DNA of 64,000 bases from QGON01 sp963691905 (GTDB lineage: Bacteria; Pseudomonadota; Gammaproteobacteria; Chromatiales; Chromatiaceae). Where the stretch lies: assembly GCA_963691905.1 (NCBI GenBank), contig OY829893.1:496001-560000 (forward strand), read 5' to 3'. The translations under genes and the position numbers were made by a program. The notes under the pieces are model-generated. The model did no database searches, was not told where the DNA came from, and was given only the letters and a program-made list of their open reading frames with translations. This document shows positions 42,699 through 50,631 of this stretch, in pieces (position 1 is the stretch's first letter; each line of letters opens with the position of its first letter).

Positions 42699-43661
42699 AT
42701 GACAAAGATATCGCCCCATCTCTCTGTAGTCTCCCCCGTTTACGGTTGTGCGACGATTCTGCCGGCGCTCTGTGCCGAGCTGGCTGAAAGTCTTGCCGCC
42801 ATTACCGAAGAGTATGAGATCATCTTCGTCAATGATGCCTCCCCCGATGGTGCCTGGGAGGTGATCCAGCAGCTGGCGGAGGCTGACCCGCGCATCCGTG
42901 GGGTCGATCTTTCGCGTAACTTTGGCCAGCATGCGGCGATACGCGCTGGTCTGGCGCTGGCCCGGGGTGACTGGGTGGTGGTGATGGATTGCGACCTGCA
43001 GGATCAGCCAGCAGAGATCCCCAAACTCTACGCCAAGGCGAAGGAGGGCTATGAGGTGGTTTTCGGTCGTCGGGAAAGTCGCCAGGATTCCTCCGCCAAG
43101 GTGCTATCAGCACGTCTTTATCGCAAGATTCTTGACTACTTTACCGACAGCAACAGTGACCCTGCGGTGGCCAACTTTGGTATCTACCAGCGCAAGGTGA
43201 TCGAGGCTTTCAATGGCATGCAGGAGCAGACCCGCACCCTGCAGTTGACCATCCGCTGGCTCGGTTTTCATGCGACCTCCATCAATATTGAACATGCGCC
43301 TCGTAGAGAGGGGCGCTCCAGTTACAATTTCAGGCGCTTGCTGAGCATGGGCCTGAACATCATTGTCTCCGAGTCGAACAAACCCCTGAAGCTCTCTATC
43401 TCCTTTGGGTTTTTTATGGCCCTGAGTTCCCTGCTGTACGCACTCTATCTGGTCGCCCGATATTTCTTTTTGGGCGTCTCAGTGGCGGGTTGGACCAGTG
43501 TCATTGTCTCTATCTATTTTGTTGGCGGCCTGCTGTTCGCCAACCTGGGCATACTCGGGCTCTACCTCGGCAAGGTGTTTGATGAGACCAAAGCGCGTCC
43601 GATCTATGTGGTGAGGGATTGTACTTGGCCAGCGGATGACGGTACGGAGAGTCGTCGTTGA
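42699..43661 (+). CDS. GT2 glycosyltransferase, polyprenyl-phosphate sugar synthase type
   Basis: 320 residues. A GT-A domain with SVVSPVYGCATILPALC, FVNDASPDGAWEVIQQL, SRNFGQHAAIRAGL and the DCDLQDQP donor site is followed by two C-terminal membrane helices (about 235-258 and 270-295). This is the GtrB/ArnC/DPM1 architecture, which loads a sugar onto undecaprenyl phosphate for later transfer in the periplasm. It is the first gene of a close series: the acyltransferase starts at its stop codon. Confidence 0.92.
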   Translation: MTKISPHLSVVSPVYGCATILPALCAELAESLAAITEEYEIIFVNDASPDGAWEVIQQLAEADPRIRGVDLSRNFGQHAAIRAGLALARGDWVVVMDCDLQDQPAEIPKLYAKAKEGYEVVFGRRESRQDSSAKVLSARLYRKILDYFTDSNSDPAVANFGIYQRKVIEAFNGMQEQTRTLQLTIRWLGFHATSINIEHAPRREGRSSYNFRRLLSMGLNIIVSESNKPLKLSISFGFFMALSSLLYALYLVARYFFLGVSVAGWTSVIVSIYFVGGLLFANLGILGLYLGKVFDETKARPIYVVRDCTWPADDGTESRR

Positions 43662-44614
43662 TGGCGCAATACTTTCCTGCCGCAGCACAGTCCGAATTCG
43701 CTTGGACGGCTTTTCTCGAACGGCATGCAGGCCACTTCGGCGTCAGCCGGGTTATACAGGCAGAGGAAGCAACCAATCTGCGACGCACCGGATTTATCTG
43801 GTCTGAACGACCCTATACTCTCTGTCTGGCGGCAAATCGGCAATACATCGCTCAGGCGTTGGATAACGACAATATCTCGGGGCTCATCACCCACAGCCGT
43901 TTTATAGACAAGCTGGCTGGGCATGAACACAAGATGGTGATCTGCTGTGATGAGCCTGCTGAACTCTTCTATGCCTTACATAATCTGGCGATCCATAAGC
44001 CTTTCATAGAGCCGGTAACCACAGAGTCGTCAATTGCCTCGAATGCACAGATCGCCCCCAGCGCGATCATCCATGAGGGTGTGACCATTGGTGAGCGTGT
44101 AACCATTCACGATGGTGTCATCATCCTGCCGGGTACGGTGATTCGTGAGGGCAGCGAAATCCATCCGGGGGTTACCCTGGGTACTACCGGCTTCTTCTCA
44201 AAATCCATCTTCGGAAAGAAGACCCAGGTCGACCATTTTGGTGGTGTGTCAATCGGTTCAAACTGTATCATCCACTCCAGATCCAATATCTCCCGCTCGG
44301 TGAATCATGATGAATGGACGCTGATTGCAGACAATGTGCATATGGGGATCGGGGTGAATATCGCCCATGACTGCAAAGTGGATGTGGATGCTGATATCTC
44401 TGCCAGGGTGGTACTCGCGGGACGGGTGAAGGTCGGGCGGCGCTGTTGGATCGGCGCAGGTGTGCTGGTCTCCAATGCCCTAACCATCGGTGATGATGCA
44501 GAGATCAAGATCGGCTCAGTGGTAGTCTCCGATGTGGAGCCTGCGACCGTTGTCTCCGGTAACTTCGCTGTTAACCATAAGCAGCAGCTCAAAGCGTATC
44601 TTTCAAGGCGTTAA
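43661..44614 (+). CDS. LpxD-like left-handed beta-helix acyltransferase
   Basis: 317 residues. About 110 N-terminal residues form a separate domain, then hexapeptide repeats run from about 120 to 300 (IAPSAIIHEGVTIGERVTIH and following, with a break before NHDEWTLIADNVHMGIGVNIAHDC that supplies the catalytic-type His). The arrangement resembles LpxD, which N-acylates UDP-3-O-acyl-glucosamine with an acyl-ACP donor. The general lipid A genes are not here, and the next genes include an acyl carrier protein and a KASIII-like enzyme, so it probably acylates an amino sugar of the surface glycan with an acyl group made by the cassette (inference). Confidence 0.8.
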   Translation: MAQYFPAAAQSEFAWTAFLERHAGHFGVSRVIQAEEATNLRRTGFIWSERPYTLCLAANRQYIAQALDNDNISGLITHSRFIDKLAGHEHKMVICCDEPAELFYALHNLAIHKPFIEPVTTESSIASNAQIAPSAIIHEGVTIGERVTIHDGVIILPGTVIREGSEIHPGVTLGTTGFFSKSIFGKKTQVDHFGGVSIGSNCIIHSRSNISRSVNHDEWTLIADNVHMGIGVNIAHDCKVDVDADISARVVLAGRVKVGRRCWIGAGVLVSNALTIGDDAEIKIGSVVVSDVEPATVVSGNFAVNHKQQLKAYLSRR

Positions 44615-44619
44615 TCATC

Positions 44620-45174
44620 GTGTCTGAATCTCAAAACTGGTTCGTGTTTCGTGGACAAAGGGAGTACCTGCACGGGGCGAGTATTTTCGACTTTATAGTG
44701 ACGGAATTTGCCGTGAAGCAGGGAGCGCCAGCGCAAATAGATTTCATCTTCATGCACAAAACGACCCACTATTGCAGGGCTGAGTCAACGAAGCGAGGCA
44801 ACGCCGGTCTGGTGGCCAGCTATGCGGATGAGAAGGGCCAATATTTTCTGTATGAGACGGATGAGCCGATCACGGAGCGGGTGGCCTATAGTGAGCCTGT
44901 CGAGGGTGAGCATTTCGTAATCGAGGGTAAACGGGTTTTCATCGGTACTGCGGACAATACCTTTATCGAGCTGGCTGTGGCCGCCTACAAAGGTTTATTG
45001 ACGACGCTTTTCCCGGAGACGAAGGGTAAACATATACTCTCCAGAATCCAGCTTGAATTGATCCCCACCTCATCCTTTGAGATTCGTTATAAAAGAAAGA
45101 TCGCCAAACGATTTTATGAAGGTGAGATCAGTATCGGTGGAGACGCCGTTGGTTTGATCTACTTTGGAGTCTGA
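44620..45174 (+). CDS. unrecognised protein of the acyl cassette
   Basis: 184 residues from a GTG start, with no signal peptide or membrane helix. I do not recognise the family. It seems to have two alpha/beta halves of similar size (about 5-90 and 95-184): each opens with an aromatic strand-helix unit (FRGQREYLHGASIFDFIV, and FIGTADNTFIELAVAAYKGLL), followed by strands. This is compatible with a double hotdog fold, as in dehydratases or thioesterases, but no catalytic motif can be named. It lies 5 bp after the acyltransferase and 2 bp before the KASIII-like gene, so it very likely works on the same acyl chain. Confidence 0.7.
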   Translation: MSESQNWFVFRGQREYLHGASIFDFIVTEFAVKQGAPAQIDFIFMHKTTHYCRAESTKRGNAGLVASYADEKGQYFLYETDEPITERVAYSEPVEGEHFVIEGKRVFIGTADNTFIELAVAAYKGLLTTLFPETKGKHILSRIQLELIPTSSFEIRYKRKIAKRFYEGEISIGGDAVGLIYFGV

Positions 45175-45176
45175 TA

Positions 45177-46139
45177 ATGGGGAGCGTAATAGAATCAGCA
45201 GTTGGAATCAGGGCCATCGGCAGCTACCTGCCTGAGGGGCGGGTCGATAATTTGGCACGGATTGCCACTTTTGGCAAAGACGAAGTTTTTGTCAAAGAGA
45301 AACTCGGGTTTACAAAGCTGGCGAGAAAATCAGGGGATGAAGAGACCTCTGACCTCTGCGTGAAGGCCTATGAAAATCTACTGAAACAGGTGGATTTGCC
45401 ACTTGAGGAGGTTGATTGTCTGATCGTCTGCACCCAGAATCCCGATGCGGCCGGTCTGCCCCACACATCCGCCGTCGTCCACGCCAAGCTGGGTCTTGGA
45501 ACCTCTGTCGCTGCCTTCGATATCTCGCTGGGATGCTCTGGTTATGTCTATGGTCTGTCGGTGATTTGCAGTTTCATGGAGATGAATGGCCTCAGCAACG
45601 GCCTGTTGTTTACCGCAGATCCCTACTCTAAGGTGCTCGATCCGGCAGACCACAATACCGAACTGTTGTTTGGAGATGGTGCCACCGTGACCTGGTTGAG
45701 CCGGGATAAGCCTTGTTACCGGCTGGGCCGTAGCCTCTTCTCCACCAATGGCACAGGCCAGGGTGCGATCCATGTGGATAGTGAGGAACGCAAGGTACAC
45801 ATGAAGGGACGTTCGGTTTTTACCTTCACCATGAAGGTGGTGCCGCAGCAGATCAAAGCCTGTCTCACGGCTAATGGCTGCACGGTTGATGATGTCGATC
45901 GTTTTCTGCTGCATCAGGGCAGTAAGTTTATCGTTGATAATATGACTGCAAGTCTGGGGCTTCCCGTAGAGAAGACGCCATTCATGGCGGCTGAGTATGG
46001 CAACACCATCTCATCCAGTATCCCGATGATGCTGGAAACGCTGCTTGATGAGCGGCTTGAAAAGATATTGATAAGCGGCTTTGGCGTCGGCCTCTCCTGG
46101 GCCACCTCACTGCTGTCCAGAGATTCAGACAATTGTTAA
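45177..46139 (+). CDS. beta-ketoacyl-ACP synthase III-like enzyme
   Basis: 320 residues. The Cys-His-Asn triad of the thiolase fold is complete: Cys 120 in ISLGCSGYVYGL, His 246 in LLHQGSKF and Asn 276 in EYGNTISSSIP. FabH normally joins acetyl-CoA and malonyl-ACP; other KASIII relatives transfer acyl groups to hydroxyls or amines. It lacks the A-x-R-I/V start of housekeeping FabH and sits between an unknown protein and a dedicated ACP inside a glycan locus, so a specialised role is likely (inference). Confidence 0.9.
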   Translation: MGSVIESAVGIRAIGSYLPEGRVDNLARIATFGKDEVFVKEKLGFTKLARKSGDEETSDLCVKAYENLLKQVDLPLEEVDCLIVCTQNPDAAGLPHTSAVVHAKLGLGTSVAAFDISLGCSGYVYGLSVICSFMEMNGLSNGLLFTADPYSKVLDPADHNTELLFGDGATVTWLSRDKPCYRLGRSLFSTNGTGQGAIHVDSEERKVHMKGRSVFTFTMKVVPQQIKACLTANGCTVDDVDRFLLHQGSKFIVDNMTASLGLPVEKTPFMAAEYGNTISSSIPMMLETLLDERLEKILISGFGVGLSWATSLLSRDSDNC

Positions 46140-46152
46140 CGGAGAAGAGTCT

Positions 46153-46389
46153 ATGATCCCATTAGAAGAGTTCCATGCTGTTGTCGTGGATGCCCTGAAG
46201 GTCGTACAGAAGAGCGAAGAGATCAATCTGACGGTTGATGAGAGTTTTACCGATTTTGGTATCGATTCCCTCGACAGTATGAGTCTGTTACTGGAGTTGG
46301 AGAAGCGTATGTCGATCGAATTTGATGAGGAGTTTGATCTCTTTGAGCATGACAGTGTGGCCAAGCTCCATTCATTTCTTGCGGGCTAA
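46153..46389 (+). CDS. acyl carrier protein
   Basis: 78 residues, acidic. The phosphopantetheine site is Ser 39 in DFGIDSLDSM. The ATG at 46153 has GGAG 8 bases upstream; the longer frame to 46081 lies inside the KASIII-like gene. The typical ACP helices I-IV are predicted. It differs from AcpP (which has GADSLD-T/VE) and is probably private to the cassette, carrying the acyl chain made by the KASIII-like enzyme to the LpxD-like acyltransferase (inference). Confidence 0.93.
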   Translation: MIPLEEFHAVVVDALKVVQKSEEINLTVDESFTDFGIDSLDSMSLLLELEKRMSIEFDEEFDLFEHDSVAKLHSFLAG

Positions 46390-46529
46390 CCTGTATTGGG
46401 ATCTGTTGCGCCAGTGTATTTTGAGTCGCCAACTGCCATAACTATCCATAATTTAACAGGGATGGGTTTTCGGCTGGCGCAATACGCTTACACTCAAAGT
46501 ATTTTAATTTTCAGTAGATAGTGATCGCT

Positions 46530-48242
46530 ATGCAGCATAGTGAGGGAAATGACTTGGTGAGTCGGACTATGTTCGCGCTGGTCACCGCAGGTATCGTTTT
46601 ATTTATCAGTTACTACCTGTTTACCCCGTACTACATGACGAATGATGATATCTCCATGAGGCTGAACGCGAGTGGAAAATACTTCGCTTACGATTATGAA
46701 CCCAACGAGTATCTGTTATTCATCCATTATCTTTATGGAGCAGTATTAAAGTGGCTGTACAGCCACTATCCGACAGTCCATTGGTATGATCTGCTTTTTA
46801 TGGTGCTTAATACGATTGCAATGATCGTGTTTATGGTTGTTAGTCAAGGCCGACATCACAGCTATCAGATCAAACTGGCGCTTTTCTTTTTCTCGCTGGC
46901 TTTTTTCCCCATACTTTTTTACCAGCCCCAATTTACGGTAACAGCCGTATTTCTTGCGTCAAGTGGTCTTTTGGTACTCGCCTATCTATTGGCTTATACC
47001 TCCGGCAATCGGAAGTGGTGTTATTTCGGGTTGATTTATTTCGTTATTTCCGTATTTATTGCAAGCCTGATAAGAATAAATTCAGCATTGCTGGTAATGG
47101 TTTTTGGAATGCTCCTGATTACTCCGATAGCTTTCAGGAGATATGTTGGAAGTGCAGATAATAGAATATTACTCAGTGTGTTTGTTTCAGTGCTACTTCT
47201 GAGTGCCATTGTCTATGTCGGTGTGCTGGCAAACAAAGATTACTATTCGAAAAGTCCAGGGCACAATGTAGCTTTAAAAATAAATAAATTGCGTTCTGGG
47301 ATGCAGGATAATGCGCTTAGCACCTTGCGTGAAAGAGAGAGAGAAAGGATTGATTCAGCCATATCGTCTGCCACAGGTGATCATTGGAGTCTGAACGATT
47401 TCCTGATGTTTCGTAGTTGGATGTTTGCAAACAAGGATGTCTTTTCTCTTGCCAATATTGAAAAGAATAACAAAATATTTTTTCCGATAGTTTCAAAGAA
47501 GGAGAATTTAACAGAGAGTTTAAAAGAGGTCGTTCACAGATTGTACCAATTACATGATCAATATTATAAATATGTTATCTATTTGCTTGTGTTAGCGCTG
47601 GTGTTTTCTGGTGGCCGCCTTTTTAATCACTCAGTCTATTTGTTAAGTGCTTTTGCGTTTATATTTTTAATAATATCATTTGTTATAAAGGTGCCACCTT
47701 TTCGCGTATATATCGGTATGTATATATTGATGGGAGGTATGGTGTTTGTACTAAAGGATTATTATTCTGAGGAAAACGGGGTACAGATAAACAAAGCCGC
47801 ACGAGGACTGTTTATCGTGCTTTCAATGGTTATGTTGATCTTTGGCTATGTAGGAAATTATATTAAGTCGCATGATCTGGAGTACTATGTCCAGGATTAT
47901 GATTTACTTGATGATCAGCATGTCTATGTTTTTTTTGCAGGATTTCCTCACTATGCTTCACTAGTGATGCCTTTTAGGGACGCGAAGGATCTATCCTCAA
48001 TAAAGATGGTCAGCATTGGCTGGGCATCAAAGATGCCATATGTTCAGGACGCACTCAAAGAGTATGGCGTCGACAATTTTGAGTATTCAATTTGCTCAAA
48101 TGACGATGTTCTTATTTCAGGCTCGGAAGAAAGAATGGAGCGTTTGGTTATTTTTATGCGCGAACACTATCAAAAAGATGTGGATATTCTTGAATATAAA
48201 AAAGGCGAAACATTTGATTTAATGCGCTGTACGTTGAAATGA
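46530..48242 (+). CDS. polytopic membrane protein, possible GT-C glycosyltransferase
   Basis: 570 residues with about eleven membrane helices. Near the N-terminus YYMTNDDISM gives the Asp-Asp pair typical of the first periplasmic loop in GT-C enzymes. A large loop lies at about 245-345, and the C-terminal about 120 residues are soluble, probably periplasmic. No closer family is recognised. The gene is richer in A and T than the genes before it (long runs such as TTTATTTTTAATAATATC), and this composition continues to about 50.5 kb, which suggests later acquisition. A GTG nine bases upstream is possible. Confidence 0.65.
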   Translation: MQHSEGNDLVSRTMFALVTAGIVLFISYYLFTPYYMTNDDISMRLNASGKYFAYDYEPNEYLLFIHYLYGAVLKWLYSHYPTVHWYDLLFMVLNTIAMIVFMVVSQGRHHSYQIKLALFFFSLAFFPILFYQPQFTVTAVFLASSGLLVLAYLLAYTSGNRKWCYFGLIYFVISVFIASLIRINSALLVMVFGMLLITPIAFRRYVGSADNRILLSVFVSVLLLSAIVYVGVLANKDYYSKSPGHNVALKINKLRSGMQDNALSTLRERERERIDSAISSATGDHWSLNDFLMFRSWMFANKDVFSLANIEKNNKIFFPIVSKKENLTESLKEVVHRLYQLHDQYYKYVIYLLVLALVFSGGRLFNHSVYLLSAFAFIFLIISFVIKVPPFRVYIGMYILMGGMVFVLKDYYSEENGVQINKAARGLFIVLSMVMLIFGYVGNYIKSHDLEYYVQDYDLLDDQHVYVFFAGFPHYASLVMPFRDAKDLSSIKMVSIGWASKMPYVQDALKEYGVDNFEYSICSNDDVLISGSEERMERLVIFMREHYQKDVDILEYKKGETFDLMRCTLK

Positions 48243-48320
48243 ATGAAGGCAATTATTTATTGATACGCGAGAGTATTGCCAACACATGGCGGTCTTGAGC
48301 TATATAGTGAAGACAGGAGC

Positions 48321-49040
48321 ATGAGTAAAACAGGGGCAATTATCCAATCCAGTTACCTTCCGTGGAAAGGGTATTTTGACATTATCAATGATGTGGACCT
48401 GTTTGTTTTTATGGACGATGTTCAGTTCACTACTCGGAATTGGCGTAATCGTAACTTAATAAAAACGAAACAGGGGCCGCTATGGTTGACTGTGCCTGTC
48501 GGTGCAAAGCGAAATCGCCTTATTCAGGATGTCGAAATAAACCAATATCACTGGCAAAAGGAACATTATAAAAGCCTCAGGCATCATTATGGAAAAGCCC
48601 CATTTTTTCATTATGTGGAAGAATTGATAAATGAAATATTTTCAGAAGAGGTGCGGGGTAATCTATCTCAAGTGAATCAGCATATTATCAAAACAATTGC
48701 GCAACAATATTTGGGTGTTCGAACGGACTTTATAAATGCTGACAGCTTGAATGCTACTGGAAAAAAAACAGAGCGCTTGATTGAAATATGCAAGGCAACA
48801 GGAATCACTCATTATCTATCTGGACCTACCGCAAAAAACTACATCGAGCCTACCTTGTTTGATGAGGCAGGAATTAAGCTGGATTTCAAAGATTATGATG
48901 ATTACCCAGAGTATCAACAAATGTATCCGCCGTTCAGCCATAATGTAAGCATTTTGGATTTACTGGTTCATGCTGGCCCGGATGCTTCTTATTATATCTG
49001 GGGGTTTCGGGATGCCAAAAACACTAGGTGCGGACGATGA
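48321..49040 (+). CDS. WbqC family protein
   Basis: 239 residues. The start at 48321 gives AIIQSSYLPWKGYFDIINDVD, visible here in part as QSSYLPWKGYFD, the hallmark N-terminus of WbqC-like proteins; FMDDVQFTTRNWRNRN and WLTVPV follow. WbqC proteins occur in O-antigen clusters and are thought to be transferases or amide-forming enzymes, but their reaction is not established. AGGAG lies very close to the start. The stop overlaps the next ATG. Confidence 0.9.
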   Translation: MSKTGAIIQSSYLPWKGYFDIINDVDLFVFMDDVQFTTRNWRNRNLIKTKQGPLWLTVPVGAKRNRLIQDVEINQYHWQKEHYKSLRHHYGKAPFFHYVEELINEIFSEEVRGNLSQVNQHIIKTIAQQYLGVRTDFINADSLNATGKKTERLIEICKATGITHYLSGPTAKNYIEPTLFDEAGIKLDFKDYDDYPEYQQMYPPFSHNVSILDLLVHAGPDASYYIWGFRDAKNTRCGR

Positions 49041-49681
49041 AGAAACTTATTATTTTTGGCGCATCCTATTTTGATTTAATTAAATTGGTTGATGCAATCA
49101 ATCAAAAGGAGGCGACATGGGATCTGCTGGGTTTTCTTGATGACACCCCTGAAAAGAAGGGGGCTTCCTATTTCGAAGTGCCCGTATTGGGCGGTCAGGA
49201 TGTGTTGGGGAAATGGATTTCAGAAGGTTGTTTTGTATTTAATAATGTCTGCGGGCACTGGTCGAGAAGTGAGAAAGTTGCGGAGCTTTTGCTAAATCAT
49301 GGGTGTCAATTTGCGAGCCTGATTCACCCGGATGTCGATTTGAATTATGTACAAGCGGGTGAAAGCATTATTTTGCCTCAAGGCTGCCTGGTCGGCAGTG
49401 GTACCAGAATTGGTAACTTTGTATCAGTCAGACTAGGCGCCATTATCAGTCATGACGCTATTGTTGAAGACCATGTCTTTATCGGGCCGGGAGTAGTAAT
49501 TGGTAGTGCAGTCCACTTAAAGAAGGGCGCTTTTATCGGCGCTGGCGCCACAATTATGCTGGGGCGTACTATTGGAGAAGGCGCGGTAGTGGGTGCAGGT
49601 TCAGTAGTGACAAAAGATGTCCCGGATTTTTGCACGGTTGTCGGTGTACCGGCAGCCATTCTGAAAAAGGGGCGTGCCTGA
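49037..49681 (+). CDS. NeuD/PglD-type sugar O- or N-acyltransferase
   Basis: 214 residues. The N-terminal sugar-nucleotide-binding domain begins KKLIIFGASYFD and includes GFLDDTPEKKG. A left-handed beta-helix with hexapeptide repeats follows from about 100, with GNFVSVRLGAIISHDAIVED in part and GPGVVIGSAV, ending VGVPAAILKKG. PglD acetylates UDP-4-amino sugars in bacillosamine synthesis; NeuD acetylates sialic acid. In this locus the 4-amino sugar made by the PglE-like enzyme is a plausible substrate (inference). Confidence 0.9.
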   Translation: MKKLIIFGASYFDLIKLVDAINQKEATWDLLGFLDDTPEKKGASYFEVPVLGGQDVLGKWISEGCFVFNNVCGHWSRSEKVAELLLNHGCQFASLIHPDVDLNYVQAGESIILPQGCLVGSGTRIGNFVSVRLGAIISHDAIVEDHVFIGPGVVIGSAVHLKKGAFIGAGATIMLGRTIGEGAVVGAGSVVTKDVPDFCTVVGVPAAILKKGRA

Positions 49682-50513
49682 ATTGAAAAAATTGATTATC
49701 AACCTGGCTCCAACAGGCATGATTCCAATAAAATCACAAACGCCGCATGTGCCGATAGACCCGGATGAAATAGTAAGAGATGTTCTGGAATGTGTGCCAT
49801 TGGGTGTAAGTATGGTGCATTTGCACGCACGGAACGAGGAAGGTTTGCCTACCTATAAGCGTTCCTATTATGAAAAGATGATTCCTGCCATTCGCGAAAA
49901 GCATCCTGATCTGGTTGTCGTGGCCACCACGAGTGGAAGAAATTTCAATGAATTTGAAAAACGATCTGAGGTACTAGAGTTAACAGGTATTGCGAAACCT
50001 GATATGGGAAGCTTGACGCTGAGTTCTGTTAATTTTAACAGGGAAGCCAGTGTCAACAGCCCAAACATGATTATGCGCCTGGCGGAAACCATGCAGGACA
50101 GGGGCATTAAGCCGGAAATGGAAATCTTTGACCTGGGTATGGTGAATTTCGCCCACTATTTAATCCGCAAAGAATTAATTGAACCACCATACTATTTCAA
50201 TATTTTACTGGGTAATATTGCTGCGGCCCAAGCGAAATTGTTGCATTTGGGGTTGATAGTTTCCGAATTGCCGGAGAACTCTTTCTGGTCTGTTACCGGC
50301 ATTGGAGATGCGCAACTCAATATGAACGCTATCGGCGCCGTTGCGGCAGACGGTATTCGTATTGGTTTAGAGGATAATATCTGGTTCGATGAAAGCCGCA
50401 CCTTCCTGGCAACTAACGCGATGTTGGTCACGCGTATACGAAAAATCATTGATGCCATAGGGCGTCCGGTAGCAACGCCTGCCGAGGTGCGAAGTATGCT
50501 TAACCTGCCCTAG
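49674..50513 (+). CDS. beta-keto acid cleavage enzyme (BKACE, DUF849 family)
   Basis: 279 residues. Motifs: LIINLAPTGMIP, VHLHARNEEGLP with the zinc-binding His pair, and later GIGDAQLNMNAIGAVAADGIRIGLEDNIW, shown here by GIRIGLEDN, with the conserved Glu. BKACE enzymes condense a beta-keto acid with acetyl-CoA and give acetoacetate plus a new acyl-CoA; the founding member is 3-keto-5-aminohexanoate cleavage enzyme of lysine fermentation. Finding one in a glycan cluster is unusual. It starts at GTG overlapping the NeuD-like gene and may serve acyl-CoA supply or recycling for the acyl cassette (inference). Confidence 0.9.
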   Translation: MPELKKLIINLAPTGMIPIKSQTPHVPIDPDEIVRDVLECVPLGVSMVHLHARNEEGLPTYKRSYYEKMIPAIREKHPDLVVVATTSGRNFNEFEKRSEVLELTGIAKPDMGSLTLSSVNFNREASVNSPNMIMRLAETMQDRGIKPEMEIFDLGMVNFAHYLIRKELIEPPYYFNILLGNIAAAQAKLLHLGLIVSELPENSFWSVTGIGDAQLNMNAIGAVAADGIRIGLEDNIWFDESRTFLATNAMLVTRIRKIIDAIGRPVATPAEVRSMLNLP

Positions 50514-50631
50514 TATGCCCCATCATATGGACTAAAGCTTATTCCACTTTTCTCTATCTCTTATAACTTTTTCAATGATTTAATTGGAGGTTTTATTCGG
50601 AGAAAAATACCTGGAGCCATCCTATGCTGCT

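Noticed and set aside
46391..46520. Possible inverted repeat TTGCGCCAG ... CTGGCGCAA between the ACP and the membrane protein genes
   Set aside because: The arms are only 9 bases and about 60 bases apart with no partner copy in the window, so chance cannot be excluded.
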